DNA of 64,000 nucleotides from Gelidibacter mesophilus DSM 14095 (GTDB lineage: Bacteria; Bacteroidota; Bacteroidia; Flavobacteriales; Flavobacteriaceae), in the NCBI RefSeq assembly GCF_000423005.1, contig NZ_AUHD01000007.1, positions 248,001-312,000 on the forward strand, written 5' to 3'. Position 1 is the stretch's first letter. Each line of letters starts with the position of its first letter. Below are positions 1 through 7,617 of the stretch, in pieces. Position numbers and translations under genes: made by a program. Below the pieces are notes generated by a model that was given only the letters and a program-made list of their open reading frames with translations, was not told the DNA's origin and searched no databases.

Positions 1-16
1 AAACTATTTGGTGGCA

Positions 17-715
17 ATGGCAGAAAAACAACCTTCATTTTCCATTAAAAATTGGTCGCAAGATGATCAGCCTCGCGAGAAATTAAGAGATAAAGGAAAA
101 GCGGCTTTAAGTGATGCAGAATTGGTAGCCATTCTCATAGGCTCAGGAAGCAGAAATGAAAGTGCAGTGGAACTTTGCAAACGCATTTTGGCAAGTGCCA
201 ATAATAATTTGAGTGCGTTGGGCAAATTATCCATCAAACAACTGACCGAGTTTAAGGGAATTGGCGAGGCTAAAGCAATTGCCATTATCGCAGCATTAGA
301 ATTAGGCAGGCGACGCAGGGGAGAGGAGGCCTTGCAACACCACAAAATTGATTCTAGCCAATCAGTTTTTGAACTCATGCAACCCATTATTGGCGAATTG
401 GCCCATGAAGAGTTTTGGATCATTTATTTAAACAATTCCAATAAAGTCCTACAAAAAAACCAATTGAGTAAAGGTGGGATCACGGGCACCTTAGTTGATG
501 TTCGCTTGGCTCTTAAAACAGCTTTAGAGACTGGAGCAGTGGGCCTAATTTTGGCACATAACCATCCCTCAGGTAATTTAAAGCCAAGCGAAGCCGATAA
601 ACAGATTACTCAAAAATTAAAAAATGCTGGAGAGAGTTTGGATATCAAAGTTTTGGACCATCTGATCATTACTGAAAATGCTTACTTTAGTTTTGCGGAT
701 GAAGGAATATTGTGA
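17..715 (+). CDS. radC: RadC family JAB/MPN-domain protein
   Basis: RadC-family protein, about 232 residues. An N-terminal UPF0758-type region contains a helix-hairpin-helix stretch (LTEFKGIGEAKAIAI, roughly residues 76-91). A C-terminal JAMM metalloprotease-like domain follows, with HNHPSG and a following SEAD. The metal-binding H181, H183 and D194 (numbered from this start) are all present, so the predicted zinc site is intact. The family is named for DNA repair, but its biochemical role is unsettled. An in-frame TTG lies at position 8, but ATG 17 gives the usual short N-terminus. The upstream region lies outside the window, so an earlier start cannot be excluded. Confidence 0.9.
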   Translation: MAEKQPSFSIKNWSQDDQPREKLRDKGKAALSDAELVAILIGSGSRNESAVELCKRILASANNNLSALGKLSIKQLTEFKGIGEAKAIAIIAALELGRRRRGEEALQHHKIDSSQSVFELMQPIIGELAHEEFWIIYLNNSNKVLQKNQLSKGGITGTLVDVRLALKTALETGAVGLILAHNHPSGNLKPSEADKQITQKLKNAGESLDIKVLDHLIITENAYFSFADEGIL

Positions 716-946
716 AAATAAAATTCCCAATGTAGAAGCATCAAATTTCCATTATCATTATTAGAATAAAACTGCCAAATCATAATAATCAAATGCCATT
801 ATGTCTAAATGTTGCGGAAGACTTAAATTTGCTCAGCGGTAAGAAAGTGAACTTATAGTAACCTACTGATTATTTTATTTGTCTGTAGTCAAGAGAGCGG
901 AATTTAGTTTTCGAATGATGACATCATTATTGAAATACATCAGAAA

Positions 947-995
947 AGATTCTGTTTTGGGATTTGGAATTTTTAACTTTGGAATTTCCATTTCA
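947..995. repeat. Heptad imperfect tandem repeat (7 units)
   Basis: Seven consecutive 7-mers: agattct, gttttgg, gatttgg, aattttt, aactttg, gaatttc, catttca. The core is roughly G/C-A-W-T-T-T-N. Its central part is repeated exactly at 1066-1084. Same class as the runs at 31452, 49331 and elsewhere. Confidence 0.6.
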
Positions 996-1043
996 CTATA
1001 TTTAATAAATGATACATAAAGACCAAAGTCTAATGAAGGGAAG

Positions 1044-1085
1044 CATTTTAAGATTTGCATTTGAGATTTTTAACTTTGGAATTTA
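1044..1085. repeat. Heptad imperfect tandem repeat (6 units)
   Basis: Six consecutive 7-mers: catttta, agatttg, catttga, gattttt, aactttg, gaattta. The run ends nine bases before the ATG at 1095. It keeps the same 7-bp phase as the 947-995 run through their shared 19-bp stretch. Confidence 0.6.
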
Positions 1086-1094
1086 CCCCATCGA

Positions 1095-2405
1095 ATGTTA
1101 CTAGTTTACACTCATAAAATAACTCCAAGAATGACGTATGCCTTTAAGCATATTGTTTTGCGCATTTTAAATGTGCCAGTGAGTTTTACAACTACCGTCG
1201 AGGAATTTATTGCACATGATAGCATGAAGATTTCTTATACCAAACAACCGTTGAGCAGTGAGTTGTTTATACGAAGTCATGAATTGATATTTGAGCAAGG
1301 ACTTTCTGATTTGGATATCAATGTACAAGATTGGGGGGCAACAAAATGTTTCTTTTCAACATCGGATAAAAGCAATTTGCCATTTGATATTTTTGCGGCT
1401 ACTTTTTATTTATTAAGTAGGTATGAAGAATATTTACCACACGTAAAAGATGAGTATGGCCGGTTTTTGGCCACAGAGAGCTTAGCGTACAATAAAGGCT
1501 TTCTTCACCAACCCGTGGTGGATATTTGGGCCTATAAATTTAAGGAAATCCTCCAAGCGCAGTTTCCGGAATTTGAATTCCCATCCAGAAGTTATAATAT
1601 ACAACCAGTCATTGATGTGCCTGTGGCCTATTATTTTAAGGACAAAGGTTTATTAAGAACCTTTGGAGGCACTGTTGCTGATCTGTTTAGTTTAAGATTG
1701 AAACAGCTTTATCATCGGTATCAATGTTTGGCGGGCTTTAAGAGAGATCCCTACGATACGTTTAAATGGATCGTGACCAAACAAAAGCAAACTTCCAATA
1801 AGTTTATCGTGTTTTTCCTGATAGGAGAATATTCAACGTATGACAAGAATGTCAACATCAACAAAAAACGATTTGTTTCCTTGATTAAGTATGTGGGCGA
1901 TTATTGTAAGATTGGATTAAAAGCATCCTATTTGTCATTGGATGATATGCCAACCCTTAAAAAGGAAAAACGAAAAATGGAAGCGACCACAAATTATCCA
2001 TTGGAAGCTTCGCGGAATTCGTTTTCTAAGTTAAATTTGCCAGAAACTTATAGAAATCTTATTGAATTGGAAGTGAAACAGGATTTCACAATGGGGTATA
2101 TCAATCATTTAGGGTTTAGAGCGGGTACCTGCACACCATTTCAGTTTTATGATTTGGATTATGAAGTGCAAACGCCCTTGCAAATTAATCCGTTTCATTG
2201 TGTAGATTATGCCTTGTTAAAACGCCAATCGTTGTTAGATAAAAAACAGGATTTGGAACGCTTAATGCAGGAAGTGAAAAATGTGAATGGCACCTTTGTG
2301 CCCGTATTCCATAACTATGCGTTTAGTGATTTGGACCGATGGAAAGGATTTAGGGATTTATTTAGGATGATATTAGAATCAGTAGATGAAGATAAAAGCA
2401 ATTAA
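1095..2405 (+). CDS. Polysaccharide deacetylase-like protein (DUF7033-type)
   Basis: A 436-residue protein recalled as the flavobacterial polysaccharide-deacetylase-like family with an N-terminal DUF7033 region. Typical strings are LVYTHKITPRMTYAFKHI at the start, LPFDIFAATFYLLSRYEEYL near residue 100, and TMGYINHLGFRAGTCTPF near residue 335. The last fits the NodB-like core, and the closing VFHNYAFSD is also characteristic. No signal peptide is visible, so a cytoplasmic or membrane-associated role in envelope sugar metabolism is inferred. Its 3' end overlaps the next gene by 20 bp, so the two are probably co-transcribed. The substrate is unknown. Confidence 0.75.
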   Translation: MLLVYTHKITPRMTYAFKHIVLRILNVPVSFTTTVEEFIAHDSMKISYTKQPLSSELFIRSHELIFEQGLSDLDINVQDWGATKCFFSTSDKSNLPFDIFAATFYLLSRYEEYLPHVKDEYGRFLATESLAYNKGFLHQPVVDIWAYKFKEILQAQFPEFEFPSRSYNIQPVIDVPVAYYFKDKGLLRTFGGTVADLFSLRLKQLYHRYQCLAGFKRDPYDTFKWIVTKQKQTSNKFIVFFLIGEYSTYDKNVNINKKRFVSLIKYVGDYCKIGLKASYLSLDDMPTLKKEKRKMEATTNYPLEASRNSFSKLNLPETYRNLIELEVKQDFTMGYINHLGFRAGTCTPFQFYDLDYEVQTPLQINPFHCVDYALLKRQSLLDKKQDLERLMQEVKNVNGTFVPVFHNYAFSDLDRWKGFRDLFRMILESVDEDKSN

Positions 2406-3075
2406 ACACGTTTTTTTCGATTTGGATCATACCCTTTGGGATTTTGATAAAAACTCAGCATTGACATTTGATAAGATTTTCAAGATACATAATGTTGACC
2501 TCAGTCTGGACGTCTTTTTACAAGTGTATGAGCCAGTAAATTTAAAATATTGGAAACTTTACAGACATGACAAGATCGATCAGATGGAGTTGCGCTATGG
2601 AAGACTACGGGACACGTTTAATGAGATTGACTATAGGATTGATGATCAATTGATCCATAGCTTATCTCTAGATTATATTGCCCATCTCTCCAGTTTTAAC
2701 CACCTCTTTGATGGCACTCTAGAATTGTTACAGTATTTGCAACCTAAATATCAACTGCATATTATAACCAATGGTTTTGAAGAGGCACAGTTAAGAAAAA
2801 TGAATGCGTCACAAATCACCTCCTATTTTAAAACCATAACCAATGCTGAAGTGGCAGGTGTTAAAAAACCAAATCCAATCATTTTTGACTATGCGCTCAA
2901 TATCGCCAATGCCCATCCAAAAGAGAGCATCATGATTGGTGACAATTATGAAGCTGATATCTTAGGAGCATTGCATGTTGGTTACGATGCTATATTTTTT
3001 AATTATAGGAATGATGACACGGAGTCTAATGTTAAACAAATCAAGCATTTATCGGAGCTTAAGAAATACCTTTAA
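2386..3075 (+). CDS. HAD hydrolase, YjjG-type pyrimidine nucleotidase
   Basis: Haloacid dehalogenase superfamily, YjjG-like 5'-nucleotidase, 229 residues. Motif I is FFDLDHTLWDFD, with nucleophile D12 and acid/base D14. Motif II is the T of IITNGF, motif III the K of VKKPNP, and motif IV is MIGDNYEADILGA. A helical cap lies between motifs I and II, as in subfamily I. YjjG enzymes dephosphorylate non-canonical pyrimidine nucleotides, which house-cleans nucleotide pools. The start ATG lies inside the previous gene (20-bp overlap), which suggests translational coupling. Assignment to HAD is firm; the YjjG substrate range is inferred from similarity. Confidence 0.88.
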   Translation: MKIKAIKHVFFDLDHTLWDFDKNSALTFDKIFKIHNVDLSLDVFLQVYEPVNLKYWKLYRHDKIDQMELRYGRLRDTFNEIDYRIDDQLIHSLSLDYIAHLSSFNHLFDGTLELLQYLQPKYQLHIITNGFEEAQLRKMNASQITSYFKTITNAEVAGVKKPNPIIFDYALNIANAHPKESIMIGDNYEADILGALHVGYDAIFFNYRNDDTESNVKQIKHLSELKKYL

Positions 3076-3143
3076 ATATTAAATAGGTTTTTTAACTTCA
3101 AAAATTATATCTTTATAATCAAATTAATTTATCCAAAAACGCT

Positions 3144-4031
3144 ATGAAATCTCGTCTCACTATATGTGCCTTTTTAATGTTGTTCATTTTTAAAGGCTTT
3201 TCCCAAGAAAATATCAATGCTTATAAGTACGTGGTTGTTCCAACATCCTATACTTTTTTAAGTGAACCCGATCAATATCAAACCAACTCCTTAACTAAAT
3301 TTTTATTTGAAAAATACGGATTTACGGTCTTAATGGCAGATGAAGAATTTCCTGAAGACCTGAACAATAACCGTTGCTTAGGGTTATATGCTGATGTTGA
3401 AAAGCAGAAAGCATTCTTAAATACGAAATTGCAAGTCCACTTAAAAGACTGCAATAATAAATTGGTACTCTCATCAGATGTTGGTCAATCTCGTGAAAAA
3501 GAATATTCAAAAGTGTATAATTTGGCGTTAAGAGATGCTTTTAAAAGCTTCGAAACCTTAAATTATTCTTATCAGCCAAGTGCTAACATCACTTCAAAAA
3601 GTACAATCAAGCCTTCAGAAAATGTAAAAGCTTCTAAAGAACAGGAAGAAATTGCCCGTTTAAAAAGAGAGGTGGAAGCCTTAAAAGGGAAGGAAGTTAT
3701 AGATGAGGCCGTTGTGGTGGGAGCTGCCACTGGTGCGACCATAGAAAAAGTACAGGGCGAGGCTACTGAAAAGGTGGCAACTACATTAAAAAACGAAACC
3801 AAATCTGATGAAAGTATGCAAACCTTATTCGCTAACCCAGTGGATAACGGCTTCACTATTACAGATGCGTCTTCCAAGGTATTATATCATCTGATATTTT
3901 CGGGAAAGGAAGATGTTTACATCGTCAAGGGCCAGGACGCCATTGTCTATAAAATGAATAACACCTGGATTGTTTCAAAAGCCAATGATTCTGGCGTGAC
4001 CATAAAAACGCTAAATATGAAGTTCAATTAA
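3144..4031 (+). CDS. Secreted protein of unknown function with coiled-coil segment
   Basis: A 295-residue protein that I cannot place in a named family. Residues 1-21 form a signal peptide ending at FSQ/EN, with no lipobox, so it is probably periplasmic or secreted. Residues 22-140 form a globular region beginning NAYKYVVVPTSYTFL. A charged coiled coil follows (EEIARLKREVEALKGK, around residue 172) and then an Ala/Val/Thr-rich linker. The last 70 residues form a beta-rich domain (ending TIKTLNMKFN) that repeats short valine-strand patterns. The upstream TATCTTTA is one base off the -7 consensus. A strong terminator follows, so it is probably a single-gene transcript. Confidence 0.75.
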   Translation: MKSRLTICAFLMLFIFKGFSQENINAYKYVVVPTSYTFLSEPDQYQTNSLTKFLFEKYGFTVLMADEEFPEDLNNNRCLGLYADVEKQKAFLNTKLQVHLKDCNNKLVLSSDVGQSREKEYSKVYNLALRDAFKSFETLNYSYQPSANITSKSTIKPSENVKASKEQEEIARLKREVEALKGKEVIDEAVVVGAATGATIEKVQGEATEKVATTLKNETKSDESMQTLFANPVDNGFTITDASSKVLYHLIFSGKEDVYIVKGQDAIVYKMNNTWIVSKANDSGVTIKTLNMKFN

Positions 4032-4056
4032 TGACTGAAGTTTTTTACTAAATAAG

Positions 4057-4087
4057 AACCCCGAGACGCTTTTCGTGCCTCGGGGTT
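4057..4087 (+). terminator. Rho-independent terminator
   Basis: A perfect 9-bp stem AACCCCGAG / CTCGGGGTT (4057-4065 with 4079-4087) and a 13-nt loop, followed by a short T run. It lies 25 bp after the stop of the secreted protein and faces the convergent rarA. Confidence 0.9.
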
Positions 4088-4208
4088 TTATTTTGTTAAA
4101 TTTCAAGACCATTTTTTATCGGCTCTTTATTGCATCAATGTTCTAGAGTCTTTTTTCAATCTTTATTTTATAGGTTCTATGGTCTTTTATCTTTCTATTC
4201 CCTAAAAC

Positions 4209-4236
4209 CTCTACCTTCTAATCTCTACCCTCTAAT
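4209..4236. repeat. Heptad imperfect tandem repeat (4 units)
   Basis: Four 7-mers: ctctacc, ttctaat, ctctacc, ctctaat. The last unit contains the complement of the rarA stop codon (4232-4234), so the repeat enters the end of that gene. On the reverse strand the unit reads TAGARRN, which resembles the tagagca/tagagtt units at 38820-38833. Confidence 0.6.
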
Positions 4237-5512
4237 ACCCATATTTAGTTTTCCACCGCTGTTTTAGAAACTCACGCTGCGCATTTTCCCGGGCATTATT
4301 TCCCGGATTGTACAATTTAGTATTCTTGATATCTTCAGGAAGAAACTCTTGTGGTGCAAAGTTGTTTTCATAGCTATGTGCATATTGGTAGTTATCGCCA
4401 TAACCCAATTCCTTCATGAGTTTGGTGGGTGCATTACGCACGGATAATGGCACCGATAAGTCACCCGTTTCCCTAACCAATTGTTGCGCTCTTCCGATAG
4501 CTTCATAAGCGGCATTGCTTTTTGGAGAACTCGCTAAATAGGTGGCACATTGGCTCAAAATAATTCGAGACTCAGGATGTCCAATCACAGAAACGGCCTG
4601 AAAGGTAGTATTGGCCATAACCAATGCGGTTGGATTGGCGTTGCCAATATCTTCACTCGCCAAAATGAGCAAGCGCCGTGCAATAAATTTCACATCTTCA
4701 CCACCTTCAATCATACGTGCCAGCCAATACACAGCGGCATTGGGATCACTTCCACGTATCGATTTTATAAACGCCGAGATTATATCATAATGTTGCTCCC
4801 CAGTCTTGTCATAGCGCACCGTATTGCTCTGTACTTTTTGAAGTACAGCGTCATTGGTAATCACAATTTTTTCATTGTCGTCATACGAGGTGATAATCAG
4901 CTCAAAAATATTCAGAAGTTTACGGGCATCGCCTCCTGAAAGTCGCAATAAGGCTTCAGTTTCCTGGAGTTGGATATCGCATTTAGAAAGAATTTCATCT
5001 TCAGTAATAGCGCGATGCAATAGTGCTTCCAAATCCTTTTTGTCGAACGAATTGAGCACATATACCTGGGAGCGCGAAAGTAGGGCAGGGATGACTTCAA
5101 AACTCGGGTTTTCAGTCGTTGCACCAATTAAAGTCACCCAACCTTTTTCAACAGCTTCCAACAACGAGTCTTGTTGGGATTTGCTAAACCTATGAATCTC
5201 ATCAATAAACAAAAGCGGATTTTTTGCCGTAAATAATCCACCACTATGTTTTGCTTTGTCAATCACTTCTCTGATGTCCTTAACACCTGAATTGATGGCA
5301 CTCAATTTATAGAACGGACGGTTGGACTCATTGGCAATAATGTTTGCCAAGGTCGTTTTTCCGGTTCCTGGTGGACCCCAAAAAATCATCGACGGAATAA
5401 TACCTTGCCTGATATGTTGGGTCAGGACACCTTGATCGCCAATCAAATGAGATTGACTCAAATAGTCCTTTAAGTACTGTGGGCGTAATCGTTCTGCTAA
5501 TGGTGCGTTCAT
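4232..5512 (-). CDS. rarA: Replication-associated recombination protein A (RarA/MgsA)
   Basis: RarA/MgsA/WRNIP1 AAA+ ATPase, 426 residues, the usual length. It opens with LAERLRPQYLKDYLSQSHL, as in clamp-loader relatives. Walker A is [10 protein letters not shown] and Walker B is LFIDEIHRF. Sensor 1 lies in GATTENPSF, and the arginine finger probably lies in PALLSRSQVY. A C-terminal tetramerisation domain contains GYGDNYQYAHSYENNF. The protein acts at stalled replication forks. An exact -7 element lies four bases before the ATG (5517-5524), which predicts an almost leaderless transcript. It is convergent with the secreted-protein gene. Confidence 0.95.
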   Translation of the reverse strand: MNAPLAERLRPQYLKDYLSQSHLIGDQGVLTQHIRQGIIPSMIFWGPPGTGKTTLANIIANESNRPFYKLSAINSGVKDIREVIDKAKHSGGLFTAKNPLLFIDEIHRFSKSQQDSLLEAVEKGWVTLIGATTENPSFEVIPALLSRSQVYVLNSFDKKDLEALLHRAITEDEILSKCDIQLQETEALLRLSGGDARKLLNIFELIITSYDDNEKIVITNDAVLQKVQSNTVRYDKTGEQHYDIISAFIKSIRGSDPNAAVYWLARMIEGGEDVKFIARRLLILASEDIGNANPTALVMANTTFQAVSVIGHPESRIILSQCATYLASSPKSNAAYEAIGRAQQLVRETGDLSVPLSVRNAPTKLMKELGYGDNYQYAHSYENNFAPQEFLPEDIKNTKLYNPGNNARENAQREFLKQRWKTKYGY

Positions 5513-5516
5513 AATG

Positions 5517-5524
5517 CAAAATTA
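5517..5524 (-). promoter_or_regulatory. -7 promoter element of rarA (leaderless type)
   Basis: On the reverse strand the sequence reads TAATTTTG-CATT-ATG. TAATTTTG matches the Bacteroidota -7 consensus TAnnTTTG exactly and sits four bases before the start codon. No convincing -33 TTTG was seen. Confidence 0.55.
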
Positions 5525-5580
5525 CATCTATTCCTGTGAAAACAGGAATCTCAATATATTTTTTTGGGCATGCCTTTTTT

Positions 5581-5660
5581 GTGAAGGACAAAAAAGTCGT
5601 GCTCTCGCGGCTCAATCTTTTTGTTTGAAAAAAAACAAAAAGGATTTCAAACAATCCCGC
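5581..5660. repeat. Extragenic palindromic element between rarA and rhomboid gene
   Basis: The spacer 5513-5744 contains an inverted repeat, AATCTTTTTGTTT (5614-5626) against AAACAAAAAGGATT (about 5633-5646), with one bulged base. Flanking it is a GC-richer stretch with CTCTCGCGGCT. An open reverse frame (5328-5687) crosses it but has no protein-like signature. I recall near-identical text from other flavobacterial intergenic regions, which would make it a dispersed extragenic repeat. This is recollection, not a search result. Confidence 0.4.
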
Positions 5661-5744
5661 TCCATCACTCATGCAGAAACGTGACAATTTTTCATATTAC
5701 TAGCAATTGGATGTGAAATTGATAATAAACCTTTAAATTTAACC

Positions 5745-6560
5745 ATGAGCAATCAGCAACATTTTAGGTATTCAACGGGCGTTGTGGTTTATCCCGTCTT
5801 TTTTTTGATGCTCATTTGGGTCGTTTTTTGGTTACAGGTGCGATTCTTTCCGGTTATTAAAACTTGGGGCATTGTCCCTGAAACCCTCATTGGTTTGCGA
5901 GGTGTTGTTTTAAGCCCGCTCATTCATTCAGACATTGAACACATTTACCATAACAGTATTCCCCTAGTAGTTCTAACCATGGCACTATTCTATTTCTATA
6001 GGCAAATCGCATGGAAGGTGTTGCTTTATGGGATTTTGCTTTCAGGCTTAATTACTTGGGCTATTGGCAGACCGGCAAATCATATTGGGGCCAGTGGCAT
6101 CATCTACGTTCTGGTCAGTTTTATTTTCTTTAAAGGAATTTTGGCCAGGCATTATCGGTTGGTGGCCTTATCTTTAATGATTATTTTTTTATATGGCAGC
6201 ATGATCTGGTATGTCTTCCCCATCAAGGAAGGGATGTCTTGGGAGGGGCATTTGGGCGGACTTATTACGGGTTTTGTATTTGCCCTTGTCTTCAGGAAGG
6301 CAATTGCCAAACCTGAGCGCTACGTGTGGCAGGAACCACAATATAATGAAGACGACGATCCGTTTTTAAAGCATTTTGACGAAAATGGAAATTTTATCGA
6401 AAACCTCGCACCAGAAAATGAAGATGAAATTGCCCGCCTGCCCGACGGACAGCAGCTTGAAAAAGAAATTGAGACATCGACTGTCCCCAATAAAGAAGAT
6501 GAGGAAAAACAAATTATTCCAAAGTACAATTATATTTATAAGGAAAATCCGAAGAACTAA
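5745..6560 (+). CDS. Rhomboid family intramembrane serine protease
   Basis: A 271-residue integral membrane protein with about six transmembrane helices over residues 15-190. The catalytic dyad is visible: serine in HIGASGIIY (GxSG) and histidine in WEGHLGGLITGF. The upstream HIYHNSIP supplies the conserved His/Asn of the oxyanion region. Rhomboids cut transmembrane substrates within the bilayer. After the last helix comes a long acidic cytoplasmic tail (DDDPFLKHFDENGN onward, about 70 residues), which is unusual in amount of charge. Only a near-consensus -7 (TAAATTTA) lies three bases before the ATG. No substrate is suggested by the neighbours. Confidence 0.9.
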   Translation: MSNQQHFRYSTGVVVYPVFFLMLIWVVFWLQVRFFPVIKTWGIVPETLIGLRGVVLSPLIHSDIEHIYHNSIPLVVLTMALFYFYRQIAWKVLLYGILLSGLITWAIGRPANHIGASGIIYVLVSFIFFKGILARHYRLVALSLMIIFLYGSMIWYVFPIKEGMSWEGHLGGLITGFVFALVFRKAIAKPERYVWQEPQYNEDDDPFLKHFDENGNFIENLAPENEDEIARLPDGQQLEKEIETSTVPNKEDEEKQIIPKYNYIYKENPKN

Positions 6561-6628
6561 TTTTCAGTGATTCTATCTGTTCTCCAAGGATAAAAAAGTT
6601 TAGAATTCATAAAATTTCCCGCAGGTCA

Positions 6629-6712
6629 GGCAGTCGGTAGTAGGCAGTCAGAATTCGGCAATCTTTAATCGTCAATCTTCAATCGTTAATCGTCAACCAA
6701 ATAATCCCTAAT
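6629..6712. repeat. Heptad imperfect tandem repeat (12 units)
   Basis: Twelve 7-mers in register: ggcagtc, ggtagta, ggcagtc, agaattc, ggcaatc, tttaatc, gtcaatc, ttcaatc, gttaatc, gtcaacc, aaataat, ccctaat. The core is C/T-A-R-T-C shifted within the unit. It fills most of the spacer between the convergent rhomboid and rlmB genes and ends eight bases from the rlmB stop. A 12-mer, ATCGTTAATCGT, recurs inverted near 14946. Confidence 0.7.
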
Positions 6713-6719
6713 CCCCACA

Positions 6720-7454
6720 TTACAGCCGCTGTCTAACCACTTCATACAAAAACGCACCACAGGCCACAGAAACGTTCAGTGATTCAATCTCGCCTAAAAT
6801 TGGCAGTTTGGCTTTGTCGTCTACGATTTTTAGGATGGACGGATTGATGCCTCTTCCTTCGGATCCCATGATGAGTGCACAGGGTTCTGTAAAAGATACA
6901 TCATAAAGGTTTTGGTATGTTTTTTCAGTAGCAGCAATTACTTTAATGCCAGATGCCTGCATATAAAACACGGCATCCTTTATATGATCCACCTTGCAAA
7001 TAGGAATTTTAAAAATGGCTCCTGCACTTGTTTTAATGGTATCTCCATTTACAGGGGCACCACCTTTTTTCTGAATGATAATTCCTGAAACACCGGTACA
7101 TTCTGCAGTTCTGATGATCGCACCAAAATTACGGACATCACTCAACTGGTCTAACAATAGAAATAAGGGCGTTTTACCTGATTCAAGTACATTGGTCACC
7201 AACTCTTCCAAAGGATAGAAGCTAATAGGCGCAATTTGTGCCACCACGCCTTGATGGTTTTTTTGAGTAAGACGGTTGAGTTTTTCAACAGGAACGTAAG
7301 AAGAGTTTAAGCGTTCTTTATGCAAGAGCTGCTCGAGTTCCGTAAATAATTCGCCGTGCAGTCCTTTTTGTAAAAAGATTTTATCAATGTTTTCACCAGA
7401 TTTAATGGCTTCTATAACCGCTCTGATTCCAAAAATAGTTGTTTCGTGTTCCAT
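6720..7454 (-). CDS. rlmB: 23S rRNA (guanosine-2'-O-)-methyltransferase RlmB
   Basis: TrmH/SpoU-family rRNA methyltransferase, 244 residues. The N-terminal substrate-binding domain starts with the typical TTIFGIRAVIEAIKSG. The C-terminal SPOUT domain carries the three family motifs: NFGAIIRTAECTG (motif 1), MGSEGRGI (motif 2) and LNVSVACGAFLYEV (motif 3, forming the knot that binds SAM). RlmB methylates G2251 in the peptidyl-transferase loop of 23S rRNA (E. coli numbering). A -7-like element one base off consensus (TACCTTTA) lies four bases before the ATG. The gene is not in an obvious operon. Confidence 0.92.
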   Translation of the reverse strand: MEHETTIFGIRAVIEAIKSGENIDKIFLQKGLHGELFTELEQLLHKERLNSSYVPVEKLNRLTQKNHQGVVAQIAPISFYPLEELVTNVLESGKTPLFLLLDQLSDVRNFGAIIRTAECTGVSGIIIQKKGGAPVNGDTIKTSAGAIFKIPICKVDHIKDAVFYMQASGIKVIAATEKTYQNLYDVSFTEPCALIMGSEGRGINPSILKIVDDKAKLPILGEIESLNVSVACGAFLYEVVRQRL

Positions 7455-7458
7455 ACTG

Positions 7459-7466
7459 TAAAGGTA
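7459..7466 (-). promoter_or_regulatory. Near-consensus -7 element of rlmB (leaderless type)
   Basis: The reverse strand reads TACCTTTA-CAGT-ATG. This is one mismatch from TAnnTTTG (last base A), with the same four-base distance to ATG as in rarA, pyrE and rluF. Confidence 0.4.
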
Positions 7467-7560
7467 TAAAATAAACGTTCTTATTTTTAGATGTGCTATA
7501 AAAAAGAAGGGTGATAAAATAACCGGTAATAGACTTAAAGATAATCTGAATTCATAAAAA

Positions 7561-7592
7561 AAGCCTCTTAAGTTTTGAAACTTAAGAGGCTT
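7561..7592 (-). terminator. Rho-independent terminator of the susCD operon
   Basis: A perfect 15-bp inverted repeat, AAGCCTCTTAAGTTT (7561-7575) with AAACTTAAGAGGCTT (7578-7592). On the reverse strand a T run follows immediately (complement of the A run at 7557-7562). It lies 26 bp after the susD stop. Confidence 0.92.
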
Positions 7593-7617
7593 TAAGATAA
7601 TTGTAAGAAAGGATTAT

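Larger units (their letters stand above)
716..1094. other. Non-coding spacer between radC and the deacetylase-like gene
   Basis: This 379-bp spacer has no convincing gene. A 61-codon reverse frame at 875-1060 has low-complexity composition and no recognisable domain. The spacer holds two runs of 7-bp imperfect tandem repeats (947-995 and 1044-1085), listed separately. They share an exact 19-bp direct repeat, ATTTTTAACTTTGGAATTT, at 969-987 and 1066-1084. No clear -7 promoter element was found in front of the next gene. Confidence 0.6.

Noticed and set aside
875-1060. 61-codon reverse frame in the radC spacer
   Set aside because: Composition follows the AT-rich repeat DNA, and there is no promoter or homology signal.
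5328-5687. 119-codon reverse frame over the rarA 5' end and palindromic element
   Set aside because: It overlaps rarA in another frame and crosses an inverted repeat. The product has no recognisable domain, so it is read as an extragenic repeat.
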